Positions 25,085 to 34,273 of a DNA stretch of 64,000 nt are shown here, in pieces. Both the position numbers and the translations under genes were made by a program. Positions within the stretch are counted from its first letter, which is position 1. Every line of letters starts with the position of its first letter. Location of the stretch: assembly GCF_947581735.1 (NCBI RefSeq), contig NZ_CANPVT010000052.1:1-64000 (forward strand). The letters run 5' to 3'. The notes under the pieces are model-generated. The model worked only from the letters and a program-made list of their open reading frames with translations, was not told the origin of the DNA and did no database searches. This stretch comes from Candidatus Palauibacter soopunensis (GTDB taxonomy: Bacteria > Gemmatimonadota > Gemmatimonadetes > Palauibacterales > Palauibacteraceae).

Positions 25085-26328
25085 GCGGATCCGGTCAGGT
25101 GCCCGAGCTTCTCCCGCTTCGTGCGGAGATAGCGGATCAACCGATCATCGATCTCGCCGAGCTCAAGCGGCACACGGTCGCGGATCACGAGGCCGAACCC
25201 CTCCAGCCCCGCGAGCTTCTTCGGATTGTTCGTCATGATCCGGATCGAGTGCAGCCCGAGATCAACCAGGATCTGGGCCCCGATGCCGTAGTTCCGGAGG
25301 TCCGGCGGAAACCCCAACGCCTCGTTCGCCTCGACCGTGTCGTGGCCCTCGTCCTGCAGTTCGTAGGCTCGGAGCTTGTTCAGGAGTCCGATCCCCCGCC
25401 CTTCCTGGTCGAGGTAGACGATGACCCCGGCGTCGGCTTCCACGACCATCCGCATCGCGGCCTCGAGCTGGCTGCCGCAATCGCAGCGATGGGAGTGGAA
25501 CACATCGCCGGTCAGGCAACGGGAGTGAACGCGGACAAGGACATCCTCCGCACCCGCCACGTCGCCGCGCACGAGCGCGACGTGTTCGCGTCCATCCACC
25601 TCGTTCGCGTACCCGACGATGCGGAAATCGCCCCACGGCGTGGGGAGATCCGCTTCCGCGACGCGCCGCACAAGACTCTCCGTGCGCAAGCGGTACGAGA
25701 CGAGGGCGGCCACCGTGATGAAGGGGAGGTCGTGCTCCGCCGCGAATTTCTCGAGTTCCGGGCGGCGCGCCATCGTCCCGTCCTCGTTCAGGATCTCGCA
25801 GATCACACCCGCTGGAGTGAGCCCGGCCAGCCGGGCGAGATCGACCGAAGCCTCCGTCTGGCCCACGCGCTGCAGCACGCCGCCGGGCCGGGAGCGGAGC
25901 GGAAAGATGTGTCCCGGGCGCATGAGGTCCGTCGGCCGGGTCTGTGGATCCACCGCGACCCGGATGGTGCGGGCGCGATCCTGCGCCGAGATCCCGGTCG
26001 ACACGCCGAAATCCTGGCGGGCGTCGATCGACACGGTGAACGCCGTCTTGTTGGGGTCCGCCAGCCGGTCGTCCGTCATGAGCGGGAGATCGAGGCGGTC
26101 GGCCATCTCATCGGGCATCGTGAGGCATATGAGCCCCCGGGCATGCCTCGCCATGAAGTTGATCGCCTCGGGCGTCGCGAGCGCCGCCGCGCAGACGAGA
26201 TCCCCCTCGTTCTCGCGATCCTCATCGTCAGCGATGATCACGAGTCCACCGCTGCGGATGCGCTCGATCGCGGCTTCCACCGTGTCTGTGGGCATGTCCG
26301 CCAGCCGAAGTCTTTTTTCGGTTTCCAT
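25081..26328 (-). CDS. ribBA: Bifunctional DHBP synthase/GTP cyclohydrolase II
   Basis: Two-domain riboflavin enzyme of 415 residues. Residues 1-205 form 3,4-dihydroxy-2-butanone 4-phosphate synthase (DDEDRENEGDLVCAA, HTFPLRSR-like GHIFPLRSRPGGVLQRVGQTEASVDLARLAG). Residues 210-415 form GTP cyclohydrolase II with its zinc cysteines and catalytic region (VRVHSRCLTGDVFHSHRCDCGSQLEAAM, YLDQEGRGIGLLNKLRAY, TNNPKKLAGLEG). Both active sites look intact. It follows ribE by about 15 bases. Confidence 0.96.
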   Translation of the reverse strand: METEKRLRLADMPTDTVEAAIERIRSGGLVIIADDEDRENEGDLVCAAALATPEAINFMARHARGLICLTMPDEMADRLDLPLMTDDRLADPNKTAFTVSIDARQDFGVSTGISAQDRARTIRVAVDPQTRPTDLMRPGHIFPLRSRPGGVLQRVGQTEASVDLARLAGLTPAGVICEILNEDGTMARRPELEKFAAEHDLPFITVAALVSYRLRTESLVRRVAEADLPTPWGDFRIVGYANEVDGREHVALVRGDVAGAEDVLVRVHSRCLTGDVFHSHRCDCGSQLEAAMRMVVEADAGVIVYLDQEGRGIGLLNKLRAYELQDEGHDTVEANEALGFPPDLRNYGIGAQILVDLGLHSIRIMTNNPKKLAGLEGFGLVIRDRVPLELGEIDDRLIRYLRTKREKLGHLTGSA

Positions 26329-26343
26329 TCGAACGGAGCCGAC

Positions 26344-26952
26344 TCAGGAGTCCACGGGGGCCACGTGCGGTCGGAGGGCACGAGCCACGTGCTTGCCGAT
26401 CAGGTCCGCCTCGAGGTTGACTCTCGCGCCTGACGCGAGGCGCCCCAGGGTGGTATGGGTCCATGTATATGGGATGATGGCGAAACGCGCGATGGTCCCC
26501 GTCAGGTGGTTGACCGTGAGACTCACGCCATCGACCGCGAAGGAGCCCTGCGACACGGTCACGCTCTCGAGGCCGTCGGGGAGTTCGATCTCGAGCAGGC
26601 CCGACTCGCCTTCCCACCTCGCCGCCGCCACCGTTCCCACCCCATCGATGTGTCCCTGTACCATGTGCCCGCCCAGCGGATCCCCGGCGCACAGCGCGGG
26701 CTCGAGGTTCACGGGATCCCCGACCCGCCAGCTCCCGATCGTGGTTCGCTCCAGGGTGGCCTCGACGATGTCGACATCAAACGTCTCCTCCCGGAGAGCG
26801 ACGACCGTCGTGCACACGCCCGCAAGCGACACCGAATCCCCGTCGCGGAGGCTGTCGAGGAACGGGACGCGGGCGATCGTCAGCCGGAGTGCCGCCTGCC
26901 GGTGTTCCCGGCCCGCGACCTCGCCGACCGCCCGTATGATTCCAGTGAACAC
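26344..26952 (-). CDS. ribE: Riboflavin synthase alpha chain
   Basis: Dismutates two lumazine molecules to riboflavin. The 202-residue product starts MFTGIIRAVGEV, the hallmark of the family, and shows the two lumazine-binding repeats: DSVSLAGVCTTVV with PLGGHMVQGHIDGVG in and around the first, and QGSFAVDGVSLTVNHL with the matching second half. It is placed 12 bases after ribD and 15 before ribBA. No FMN riboswitch precedes the operon. Confidence 0.95.
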   Translation of the reverse strand: MFTGIIRAVGEVAGREHRQAALRLTIARVPFLDSLRDGDSVSLAGVCTTVVALREETFDVDIVEATLERTTIGSWRVGDPVNLEPALCAGDPLGGHMVQGHIDGVGTVAAARWEGESGLLEIELPDGLESVTVSQGSFAVDGVSLTVNHLTGTIARFAIIPYTWTHTTLGRLASGARVNLEADLIGKHVARALRPHVAPVDS

Positions 26953-26964
26953 GAGTCCGATCGC

Positions 26965-28125
26965 TCAGAGGTTGTCCAGGGTTTCCTGGAGTTGGCGGTG
27001 CTCGAACACGATCTGCGTATCCTGCCCCAGCGACTCTCGCTGCATGGGCAGCCAGTCGCCCTGCGTCGACGGCTCGAGGCCGGGAAACGCCGGCACGCCG
27101 TCCCGTCCGTAGAACATGGGGGCGATGAAGGCATGGATCCTCTGGATGTGTCCCCCGCGAAGCAACGATGCGGCGACCTGACCCCCACCCTCGACAAGCA
27201 CCGAGATCACGCCGCGGATGGCCATTTCGTTCCAGACGGCGCTGAGGTCCAGTCTGTGGTCCTCGCTCCGCGCGACTCCGATGACTTCCACGCCCGCTTC
27301 GCGGAGCGGGTCCGCGCGCTCCTCGAATCCGTCCGAGTCGGGATCGGCAAAGACCCACACGGGGGCCTGAGCAGCCGTCCGCACGAGCTGGCTCGAAGGG
27401 CGGAGTCTGAGGGTGGAGTCCAGGACGGCCCGTACCGGCGGTACCCGGGGCACGACCTCGCCGCGGGCCGTGAGCAGCGGGTCATCGATCGCGATCGTGT
27501 TTGAGCCGATCAGGATGGCATCGTGGCAGGAGCGGAGACGGTGGACCTCGTCCAGCGCCCGTATCCCCGTCACCGGCGTGCGAACGCTTTCCTCTCCGAG
27601 CTTCGCGTCGAGCGAGAGCGCGAGTTTGAGCGAAGCGAAGGGCACCCACTGCCGGTGAAACCAGAGGAAGGCCGCATTCAGCCGTTTCGCGGCGTTCGCC
27701 TCGATCCCGATTTCGACGTCCAGTCCGGCCTGCCGCAGTTCCTCCGCCCCCTGGCGCGCCTCCGGATTGGGATCTCGGCAGGCGATTACGACGCGCCGCA
27801 CGCCGGAGCGGATGATGGCGGCGGTGCACGGGGGCGTCTGCCCGGTATGGCGGCACGGCTCGAGCGTGACGTAAAGCGTTGCGCCCTCCGCGCGCGGCCC
27901 CGCCTCCCGCAGCGCCATGACCTCCGCATGGTCGCCGCCGTACTCGGCGTGCCACCCCGTGCCGAAGACCTGATTCCCGCGGGCCACGACGGCGCCCACG
28001 AGCGGATTGGGCGACACGCGGCCCTGCCCGCGCGGCGCCACGGCCAGCGCCTCGCGCATGTGCCGCAGGTCCTCGGTACGGCTCGGCGGCGCCCCGGCGA
28101 TGGGGTCGAATCCCCGCCCCGTCAT
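26965..28125 (-). CDS. ribD: Bifunctional riboflavin deaminase/reductase RibD
   Basis: Carries out the deamination and reduction steps after GTP cyclohydrolase. The N-terminal deaminase domain (about 1-150) has the zinc site HAEVMALREAG and PCRHTGQTPPCTAAI. The C-terminal reductase domain (about 155-386) has PFASLKLALSLDAKLGEESVRTPVTG, DAILIGSNTIAIDDPLLTAR and SVLVEGGGQVAASLL. Full-length at 386 residues. Its ATG overlaps the purM stop, tying riboflavin and purine genes in one transcription unit. Confidence 0.95.
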   Translation of the reverse strand: MTGRGFDPIAGAPPSRTEDLRHMREALAVAPRGQGRVSPNPLVGAVVARGNQVFGTGWHAEYGGDHAEVMALREAGPRAEGATLYVTLEPCRHTGQTPPCTAAIIRSGVRRVVIACRDPNPEARQGAEELRQAGLDVEIGIEANAAKRLNAAFLWFHRQWVPFASLKLALSLDAKLGEESVRTPVTGIRALDEVHRLRSCHDAILIGSNTIAIDDPLLTARGEVVPRVPPVRAVLDSTLRLRPSSQLVRTAAQAPVWVFADPDSDGFEERADPLREAGVEVIGVARSEDHRLDLSAVWNEMAIRGVISVLVEGGGQVAASLLRGGHIQRIHAFIAPMFYGRDGVPAFPGLEPSTQGDWLPMQRESLGQDTQIVFEHRQLQETLDNL

Positions 28126-29147
28126 GAACTCTCCAGGTGTACTCTGCCACTGCCGGCGACGAGTTCACCGCATGGGAACGCCTCGCACCCGGAGTCGCGA
28201 ATCTCCTCGAGCACCCGCCCCGCCTCGTCCTCCCGGACGACCGCGACCATCCCCACGCCCATGTTGAAGGTAGAGAAGAGTTCCGCCTCGTCCGCCCCGC
28301 TCTCGCGCGCGATGACGTCGAACTCGTGCGGGCGCGGCCAACTGTCGCAGTGCACGACCGCATCGAGACTCCCGCCGATGACCCGGTCCACGTTCCCCGG
28401 GATTCCACCCCCGGTGATGTGGGCGAGCGCCCGCACGCGGCCTGCTTCGAGGCTGCGCTCGAGGATCGACAGGTAACTTCGGTGGGGACGCAGGAGGACG
28501 TCCGACACGGAACTCTCCGCCCCCGGGAAGGTGTCGCCGGCCCCGAGTCCGAGGCGGTCGAAGAAGAGGGCGCGCACGAAGCTGTAGCCGTTCGTGTGGA
28601 AGCCGCTCGACGCGAGTCCGATGAGACGATCCCCGGGCTCCAGATCTCTGCGGGACAACTCGGGGTAGGCGATCTCGCCCACCACGAATCCGGCGAGGTC
28701 ATACTCCCCCGTCGCGTAGAAATCCGGCATCTCCGCGGTCTCTCCCCCGAGCAGCGCGCAGCCGTTCGCGCGACAGGCGGCGGCGAGTCCCGAAACGACG
28801 CTCGTCACGGTGTCCGGGTCCAGCACGCCACAGGCGACGTAGTCCATGAAGATGAGAGGCCGGGCGCCTTCGACGAGGATGTCGTTGACGCAGTGGTTCA
28901 CGAGATCGGCGCCCACCGTGTCGTGCCGGTCCGCCATGAAGGCGATCTTCAGCTTCGTCCCCACGCCGTCGGCGCTCGCCACGAGTTCCCGGCCGGGCGT
29001 GGCCCGGAACCGCCCTCCGAACGAGCCGAAGTCCGAACTCACGGCATCCGTGCGCGTCCCCTGGACGAGCCGGGAGAGTCGGGCTTTCGTCGCGCGAGCC
29101 GCCTCGAGGTTCACGCCGGCGTCCCGGTACGTCAATCCGTCATTCAT
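28122..29147 (-). CDS. purM: Phosphoribosylformylglycinamidine cyclo-ligase
   Basis: AIR synthetase, the fifth step of purine synthesis. The 341-residue product carries GVGTKLKIAFMADRHDTVGADLVNHCVNDILVEGARPLIFMDYVACG, LLGGETAEMPDFYATGEYDLAGFVVGE, SSGFHTNGYSFVR, and ALAHITGGGIPGNVDRVI. I considered selD, a distant relative, since other Sec genes are present, but these motifs are PurM-specific. Start at ATG 29147 (MNDGLTYRDAG). The frame upstream is shadow of the kinase gene. Confidence 0.95.
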   Translation of the reverse strand: MNDGLTYRDAGVNLEAARATKARLSRLVQGTRTDAVSSDFGSFGGRFRATPGRELVASADGVGTKLKIAFMADRHDTVGADLVNHCVNDILVEGARPLIFMDYVACGVLDPDTVTSVVSGLAAACRANGCALLGGETAEMPDFYATGEYDLAGFVVGEIAYPELSRRDLEPGDRLIGLASSGFHTNGYSFVRALFFDRLGLGAGDTFPGAESSVSDVLLRPHRSYLSILERSLEAGRVRALAHITGGGIPGNVDRVIGGSLDAVVHCDSWPRPHEFDVIARESGADEAELFSTFNMGVGMVAVVREDEAGRVLEEIRDSGCEAFPCGELVAGSGRVHLESS

Positions 29148-29154
29148 GTTTCCT

Positions 29155-30129
29155 TCACGCTTCCGCCCCACGGCCTGCTGGAACATCGAATCTGGTGAGC
29201 GTTCCGAAGCTTCGCACACGGTCCTCCACTTCTGCGATGGTGAGTTCCACCAGGCGGCGCGCGCCGAAGGCCTCGCAGGCGAAGGAGCCGAGAGCGCAAC
29301 CGTACACGACGGCACGCTTCAACGCCGGTCCCGTGATCGAACCGCAGCGCGCCAGATATCCGAGCAAGCCGCCCGCGAACGCATCGCCGGCGCCGGTGGG
29401 GTCGAGCACATCGTCGAGCGGAAAGCCCGGGGTGAGGAAGAAACCGTCGCTCGTGAGCAGCACGGCTCCGTGTTCCCCCTTCTTGATCACGACGTGGCGG
29501 GGGCCCCGGCTCTGAATCCAGCGCGCGGCCCGGGCCAGGTTGTACTCCCCCGAAAGCTGTTTCGCCTCTTCATCGTTCAGGGTGATCAGGTCGATCTTCG
29601 CGATGACCTCCGCGAGACGCTTCGGCGTCCCCTCGATCCAGTAGTTCATCGTGTCGCACGCCGCGAGCACGGGCGATTCGATCTGATCCAGAACCTCGAG
29701 CTGCAGGGCGGGGTCGATGGCGCCCAGAAAGGCCCAGGGCGCGCTTCGGAACGCGTCGGGAATCGTGGGGTGAAAGTCGGCGAAAACCCCCAGCTCCGTG
29801 AACGTCGTGTCCCTCGTATTCATGTCCCGGTGATAGAAGCCGCCCCACCGGAAGCTGCCGCCGGGCCGCCGCTCGAGCCCCGATAGATCCGCGCCCCTGC
29901 GGAGGAGGAAGTCGAGTTCGTCCATCGGATAGTCGTCGCCGATGACCCCGACGAGCTGGACCGGCGCGAACAGGGAGGCCGCGGCGCTGAAGTTGACGGC
30001 CGTCCCGCCGACCACACCCTCCCGGTGTCCGGCCGGGGTCGAGATGTCATCCAGTGCGACGCTGCCCACGACGAGGATCGGCCCCGCTTCGCTCCGGCCG
30101 GCGCCGTTGCCGGGGGGGCGGACGTTCAC
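29155..30129 (-). CDS. PfkB-family carbohydrate/nucleoside kinase
   Basis: Ribokinase-like kinase of 324 residues. GTG 30129 forms GTGA with the argS stop. Key parts: N-terminal ILVVGSVALDDISTPAGHREGVVGGTAVNFSAAASLF, the mid-domain LITLNDEEAKQLSG, and the anion hole and catalytic base DPTGAGDAFAGGLLGYLARCG (Asp in GAGD). Family members phosphorylate sugars, nucleosides or related compounds. The early GGTAVN and WIEGT-type segments recall adenosine kinase/sugar kinase relatives, but the substrate cannot be fixed. It lies 7 bases upstream of purM. Confidence 0.88.
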   Translation of the reverse strand: MNVRPPGNGAGRSEAGPILVVGSVALDDISTPAGHREGVVGGTAVNFSAAASLFAPVQLVGVIGDDYPMDELDFLLRRGADLSGLERRPGGSFRWGGFYHRDMNTRDTTFTELGVFADFHPTIPDAFRSAPWAFLGAIDPALQLEVLDQIESPVLAACDTMNYWIEGTPKRLAEVIAKIDLITLNDEEAKQLSGEYNLARAARWIQSRGPRHVVIKKGEHGAVLLTSDGFFLTPGFPLDDVLDPTGAGDAFAGGLLGYLARCGSITGPALKRAVVYGCALGSFACEAFGARRLVELTIAEVEDRVRSFGTLTRFDVPAGRGAEA

Positions 30130-31814
30130 TTCGCGTCCCGGGTCATGGTTTCGGGGGCCGAGAGGCCGAGCGCCCGCAGTCCGTTGCGCAGTGTGAGCTG
30201 CACCGCGCGGGCGAGCCGGATTCTCGCGGCCCGTTCCGGCACGTCCGCCAGGATTCTCTGCGCCGGGTCCAGGTTCCCCTGGTGATACCACGCGTTGACG
30301 AGCCCCGCCGTCTCCTCCAGGTATGCGCAGACCAGGTGCGGAGCTCTGCTCCCGGCGGCCGTCGCGATGACCTCGGGAAGCCTCAGGACCGACAGTGCGA
30401 CCTCGCGCTCCGCCGGGGTGCCGAAGCTGTCCGGAACCTCGAGCGTGGCCGGAACCTCGTCGGCCACGACTCCCGCCTTGCGGAACACGCTGCACATGCG
30501 CGCATGCGCGTACTGGATCTTGTACACCGGATTCGCGTCCGACGTATCCAGGGCGAGGTCGAGATCGAAGTTGAGATGGACCTCGGCCCGGCGCATGAGA
30601 AAGAAATACCGCGCCACATCCGGGCCCGTCTCTTCCACGAGCTCGCCCAGCGTCACGAAGCGTCCGGCGCGCTTGCTCATCCGGACTTCCCTGCCGTCGC
30701 GCAGCACCGTGACCAGCTGGATGATCAGGACCTCGAGCAGGTCCGCGTGCGACAGGCCGCGCAGGGCCGCCAGCATGCGCTTCTCGTGGCCCTGGTGATC
30801 CGCGCCCCAGACATCGATCGCGAGTTCGAAGCCGCGCCGCGCCTTGTCGAGGTGATAGGCGAGATCCGGCAGGAAGTAGGTGAAGGAGCCGTCGCTCTTG
30901 GTCAGGACCCGGTCCTTCTCGTCGCCGTAGTCTGATGTCCGAAGCCAGGTCGCCCCCTGCGAACGATAGATCAGGCCGCCGCCTTCCAGCGCCTCCAGGA
31001 GGCGGTCTATGGCTCCGGACTCGTAGAGCGAGCGTTCGGAGTAGAACCGATCCATGTCGACGCCGAACCGCGACAGATCCTCCGCCTGCTCCTCGCGGAG
31101 CAGCCGCACCGCTTCGCGCCGGAAGTGGGCCTGGCGCTCTCCCGGCGCGAGCGAGGCGAGAAACCCCGGGCCGGCGGTGTCTCGAATCGTCATCGCGACC
31201 TCTCGAACGTACTCGCCGTGATACCCGCCTTCGGGAATCGCCGCCGGCCGGCCGGCCGCTTCCTCGTAGCGTGCCTCGACGGATTCGCCGAGGAGCTCGA
31301 TCTGCCGTCCGGCGTCGTTCACGTAGAACTCGCGCGTCACCTCGTGACCGGCCCACTCCAGCAGCGACGCGACCGCGTCGCCGAGCGCCGCACCGCGACC
31401 GTGGGCCACGTGCAGCGGCCCCGTCGGATTGGCGGAGACGAACTCCACGTTGACGCGGAGCGCCGGCGAGGCCTGTGTCCGTCCCCAGTCGCGGCCCGCC
31501 TCGATGACCCCCGTCAACCGAGGCCAGATGGACTGATCGGAGAGCCGGAAGTTCAGGAATCCCGGGCCCGCGACTTCCACCGCCGCGATGCCGGCGGCCG
31601 CGGGGTCGATCAGTTCGCAGACCCGCGCCGCGAGCGCGCGCGGAGGCTGGCCCAGGCGCTTCGCGAGCACGAGCGCCGCGTTGGACGCCCAGTCTCCGTG
31701 CGTCGGATCCCGGGGCCGCTCCAGGCTCGGCGAAAAGCCCTCAGGAGCCCCGGCGGCCGAAAAGGCGGATTCGAGCGCCGCGGCGAGCCGGGCCGGGCCG
31801 GCGTCGCCCGTCAC
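30126..31814 (-). CDS. argS: Arginyl-tRNA synthetase
   Basis: Class I synthetase, 562 residues. GTG 31814 overlaps the FmdB stop as GTGA. The N-terminal additional domain is followed by VEFVSANPTGPLHVAHGRGAALGDAVASLLE with the HIGH-equivalent HVAHG, REFYVNDAGRQIELL, the insert region, VWGADHQGHEKRM, the KMSKS-equivalent VRMSKRAGRFVTLGELVEE, and a DALR-type anticodon-binding C-terminus. Full length and intact. Longer open frame upstream is shadow. Confidence 0.95.
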   Translation of the reverse strand: MTGDAGPARLAAALESAFSAAGAPEGFSPSLERPRDPTHGDWASNAALVLAKRLGQPPRALAARVCELIDPAAAGIAAVEVAGPGFLNFRLSDQSIWPRLTGVIEAGRDWGRTQASPALRVNVEFVSANPTGPLHVAHGRGAALGDAVASLLEWAGHEVTREFYVNDAGRQIELLGESVEARYEEAAGRPAAIPEGGYHGEYVREVAMTIRDTAGPGFLASLAPGERQAHFRREAVRLLREEQAEDLSRFGVDMDRFYSERSLYESGAIDRLLEALEGGGLIYRSQGATWLRTSDYGDEKDRVLTKSDGSFTYFLPDLAYHLDKARRGFELAIDVWGADHQGHEKRMLAALRGLSHADLLEVLIIQLVTVLRDGREVRMSKRAGRFVTLGELVEETGPDVARYFFLMRRAEVHLNFDLDLALDTSDANPVYKIQYAHARMCSVFRKAGVVADEVPATLEVPDSFGTPAEREVALSVLRLPEVIATAAGSRAPHLVCAYLEETAGLVNAWYHQGNLDPAQRILADVPERAARIRLARAVQLTLRNGLRALGLSAPETMTRDAK

Positions 31815-32125
31815 GAGCCGGAGCCGCCTTCCGGCGATCCGGATGAGGCGGCATCGGATCCGGATGAAGCGCTGTCCGGCGAACCGGACGAGGCATCGCC
31901 CGACGTTTTCGTGGCGGCGGACTTCCCGCCATTGTCCGTCGCCTGCCGATAGTCGGTGGCGTAGAAACCGGGCCCCTTGAAGACGATCCCGCCTCCGGCC
32001 GAGATGAGCCGTTCCACCTCCTCCTCCCCGCACGACGGACAAACGCGGACCGGCGGGTCCGACATGCGCTGGAACTGCTCGAAATCGTGTCGACAATCGC
32101 GACATCTGTATTCGTACGTTGGCAC
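31811..32125 (-). CDS. FmdB-type zinc ribbon protein
   Basis: Small putative regulatory or RNA-related protein, 104 residues. The N-terminal zinc ribbon MPTYEYRCRDCRHDFEQFQ and VCPSCGEEEVERLISAGG holds two CxxC pairs, and GGGIVFKGPGFYATDYR follows as in the FmdB/CxxC_CXXC_SSSS family. The remaining 35 residues are a Ser/Gly/Asp/Ala low-complexity tail common in the family. Function is unknown. It leads the argS-pfkB-purM-rib unit, overlapping argS by four bases. Confidence 0.87.
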   Translation of the reverse strand: MPTYEYRCRDCRHDFEQFQRMSDPPVRVCPSCGEEEVERLISAGGGIVFKGPGFYATDYRQATDNGGKSAATKTSGDASSGSPDSASSGSDAASSGSPEGGSGS

Positions 32126-32203
32126 TCGTGCCCTCGGATCAGTCTCTTGAACGCCGGACGCGTCCGCGCGAATGCCCGCAGCGTGCCGAGGCCCGGCAAT
32201 CCG

Positions 32204-33766
32204 CTAGCCGGGACGGTATTCCCCCCACACCTCGCGCAGCGCGTGGCTGATCTCGCCCAGAGTCACGCGGCGCCTGACGGCATCGATCAGAACGGGCAGG
32301 AGGTTAGCATCTCCGGCCGCCGCTCGCCGGATCCCCGCCAGCGATGCTTCCACGTCCGCGCCGCTCCTCTCCGCCCTGAGCCGCGTAAGCCGCTGGCGCT
32401 GCTCATCCGCAAGACGAGCGAAATCCGGCGCCTTCGGCATCTCGACCGGTTCGGCATCCGCGTGCACGTTCACGCCGACAACCTCGAGTTCGCGGCTCTC
32501 GACCGCCTCCTGATGCCGGCGGGCGGCGAGGTGGATCTCCTCTCTCATGTAGTCGATCGCCTGCACGGGACCGCCCAGCTCTTCGACGCGCGCCAGATAC
32601 TCCCGGGCCCGCTCCTCGAGGTCGTCCGTGAGCGACTCCACGAAGTAGGAGCCCCCCAGGGGGTCGACGGTGTCTCCGACACCTGTCTCGGCCGCCAGGA
32701 TCTGCTGTGTCCGGAGCGCGAGGCGGGCCGCGTCCGCTCCGGGAAGCGAGAGCGCCTCGTCGAAGCTGTTCGTGTGCAGAGACTGCGTCCCTCCCAGAAC
32801 GGCAGAGAGCGCCTGAATCGCGACGCGCACCACGTTGTTCAGCGGCTGCTGGGCGGTCAGCGCCGCCCCCGACGTCTGGGTGTGGAACTTCAGTCGACAG
32901 CTCTCTTCCGCGGCTCCGAAACGGTCTCGCATGAGCCGGGCCCACATACGGCGGGCGGCGCGGAACTTGGCGACCTCCTCGAAGAACAGGCGGTCGGCCG
33001 AGAAGAAGAAGCTGAGCCCGGGAGCGAAGTCGTCGATCTCCAGCCCCCGCTCGATGGCGCGGCGCACGTATTCGAGACCGTTCGCGATCGTAAAGGCCAG
33101 CTCCTGGGCCGCCGTCGCGCCCGCTTCGCGAATGTGGTACCCGCTGATGGAAATCGAGCGCCAGCGCGGCATCTCCCGGGAACAGAAGTCGAACACGTCC
33201 GTCACGAACCGAACGCTGGGCTCCACCGGATAGATGTACGTCCCCCGCGCGATGAACTCCTTCAGCACATCGTTCTGGACGGTGCCCCGGAGGACGGCCG
33301 GATCGATGCCCCGTTCCTGAGCCACGCCTGCGTACATCGCCAGGAGCACCGGCGCCGTGGCGTTGATCGTCATGGCCGTCGAGACGCGTTCAAGCGGGAT
33401 CTCCTCGAACAGCCGGTGCATGTCCTCGATCGAATCGATCGCGACGCCGACCCGTCCGACTTCCCCCTGCACCCTGGCATCGTCGGAGTCGTAGCCCATC
33501 TGGGTCGGAAGGTCGAAGGCGACGGAAAGCCCCGTCTGTCCGGAGTCCAGCAGATAGCGGAAGCGGGCGTTCGTCGCCGCGGCAGTCCCGAAACCGGCGT
33601 ACTGGCGCATCGTCCACAGCCGTCCCCGATACATCGTGGGGTACACGCCGCGCGTATAGGGGAACTCGCCGGGCAAAGCCGGATCCGGGTTCGCGTCGCC
33701 CGCCTCGTAGACCGGGTCGATCTCGATCCCGCTCGCGGTGGAAAAGACCGGCCGCCGCGCGTTCAC
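32204..33766 (-). CDS. Methylmalonyl-CoA mutase, catalytic (large) subunit
   Basis: Adenosylcobalamin-dependent acyl-CoA mutase large subunit, 520 residues. Recognisable: YTRGVYPTMYRGRLWTMRQYAGFGTAAATNARFRYLLDSGQTGLSVAFDLPTQMGYDSD, MTINATAPVLLAMY, LKEFIARGTYIYPVEPSVR, RWRSISISGYHIREAGATA and TQSLHTNSFDEALSLPG. It has the barrel only. The C-terminal B12-binding domain is absent, so a separate small subunit must be encoded elsewhere. It follows the carboxylase genes as the next step from propionyl-CoA to succinyl-CoA. ATGA overlap with the BCCP stop. Confidence 0.92.
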   Translation of the reverse strand: MNARRPVFSTASGIEIDPVYEAGDANPDPALPGEFPYTRGVYPTMYRGRLWTMRQYAGFGTAAATNARFRYLLDSGQTGLSVAFDLPTQMGYDSDDARVQGEVGRVGVAIDSIEDMHRLFEEIPLERVSTAMTINATAPVLLAMYAGVAQERGIDPAVLRGTVQNDVLKEFIARGTYIYPVEPSVRFVTDVFDFCSREMPRWRSISISGYHIREAGATAAQELAFTIANGLEYVRRAIERGLEIDDFAPGLSFFFSADRLFFEEVAKFRAARRMWARLMRDRFGAAEESCRLKFHTQTSGAALTAQQPLNNVVRVAIQALSAVLGGTQSLHTNSFDEALSLPGADAARLALRTQQILAAETGVGDTVDPLGGSYFVESLTDDLEERAREYLARVEELGGPVQAIDYMREEIHLAARRHQEAVESRELEVVGVNVHADAEPVEMPKAPDFARLADEQRQRLTRLRAERSGADVEASLAGIRRAAAGDANLLPVLIDAVRRRVTLGEISHALREVWGEYRPG

Positions 33767-34266
33767 GAGGGCTCTGCTTCGAGCGTCACGAGAACCTGGT
33801 CCCGGTCCACGACGTCACCGGCGCGGACCGCGATTCCGGCCACCGTTCCCGGCTCGCGGGCGCGCAGTTCGTTCTCCATCTTCATCGCTTCGATCACGAC
33901 CAGTCCTTCGCCGGCGTTCACGCGCTGCCCGGCCTCCGCGAGGACGCGGGTGATCAGCCCCGGCATCGGCGCGCGCAGCTCTCGCGGTCCCCGCGCCCCC
34001 GCGCCTCGATCAGCCAGTGCACGGAGGGTCCGAGTGCGTTCGTCCTCCACCGTGACGTCGAACGTCCGGCCGCGCACAGTCAGCCGCCACCCCCCGGGCG
34101 TCCGGCGCGCGAACACGCGATGGTTCGCCCCATCCAGGGTGAGCTGGACTTCGCCATCCGCCAGCCACGCGAACTCCGCCGCCCGCTCCGAACCGTTCAG
34201 ACGCAGCCCGGAGACCAGCCGTTCGACCTCGAAGCTCGCGCCGTCCACCTCGACGTGGTACTTCAT
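33763..34266 (-). CDS. Biotin carboxyl carrier protein of acyl-CoA carboxylase
   Basis: Biotinyl-domain protein of 167 residues. The C-terminal 70 residues form the lipoyl/biotinyl fold with VIEAMKMENELRAREPGTVAGIAVRAGDVVDRDQVLVTLE, where the Lys of AMKM is biotinylated by BirA. The N-terminal 90 residues (KYHVEVDGASFEVE, VFARRTPGGWRLTV) resemble the BT-like linker seen next to biotin carboxylase. It lies 7 bases after the biotin carboxylase gene and overlaps the mutase start by ATGA. Confidence 0.93.
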   Translation of the reverse strand: MKYHVEVDGASFEVERLVSGLRLNGSERAAEFAWLADGEVQLTLDGANHRVFARRTPGGWRLTVRGRTFDVTVEDERTRTLRALADRGAGARGPRELRAPMPGLITRVLAEAGQRVNAGEGLVVIEAMKMENELRAREPGTVAGIAVRAGDVVDRDQVLVTLEAEPS

Positions 34267-34273
34267 GCCGGCT

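Noticed and set aside
28126-28200. FMN riboswitch for the riboflavin genes
   Set aside because: ribD overlaps purM with no leader, and no RFN-type boxes were seen near any rib gene.
28122-29147. selD, considered because other Sec genes are present
   Set aside because: The motifs (GVGTKLK, GGETAEMP, SSGFHTNGYS, HITGGG) are those of PurM, and it sits with purine and riboflavin genes.
29155-31356. A 733-codon reading of the pfkB frame extending through argS
   Set aside because: The PfkB similarity begins at the GTGA junction at 30129; the upstream part is an Arg/Gly-rich out-of-frame reading of argS.
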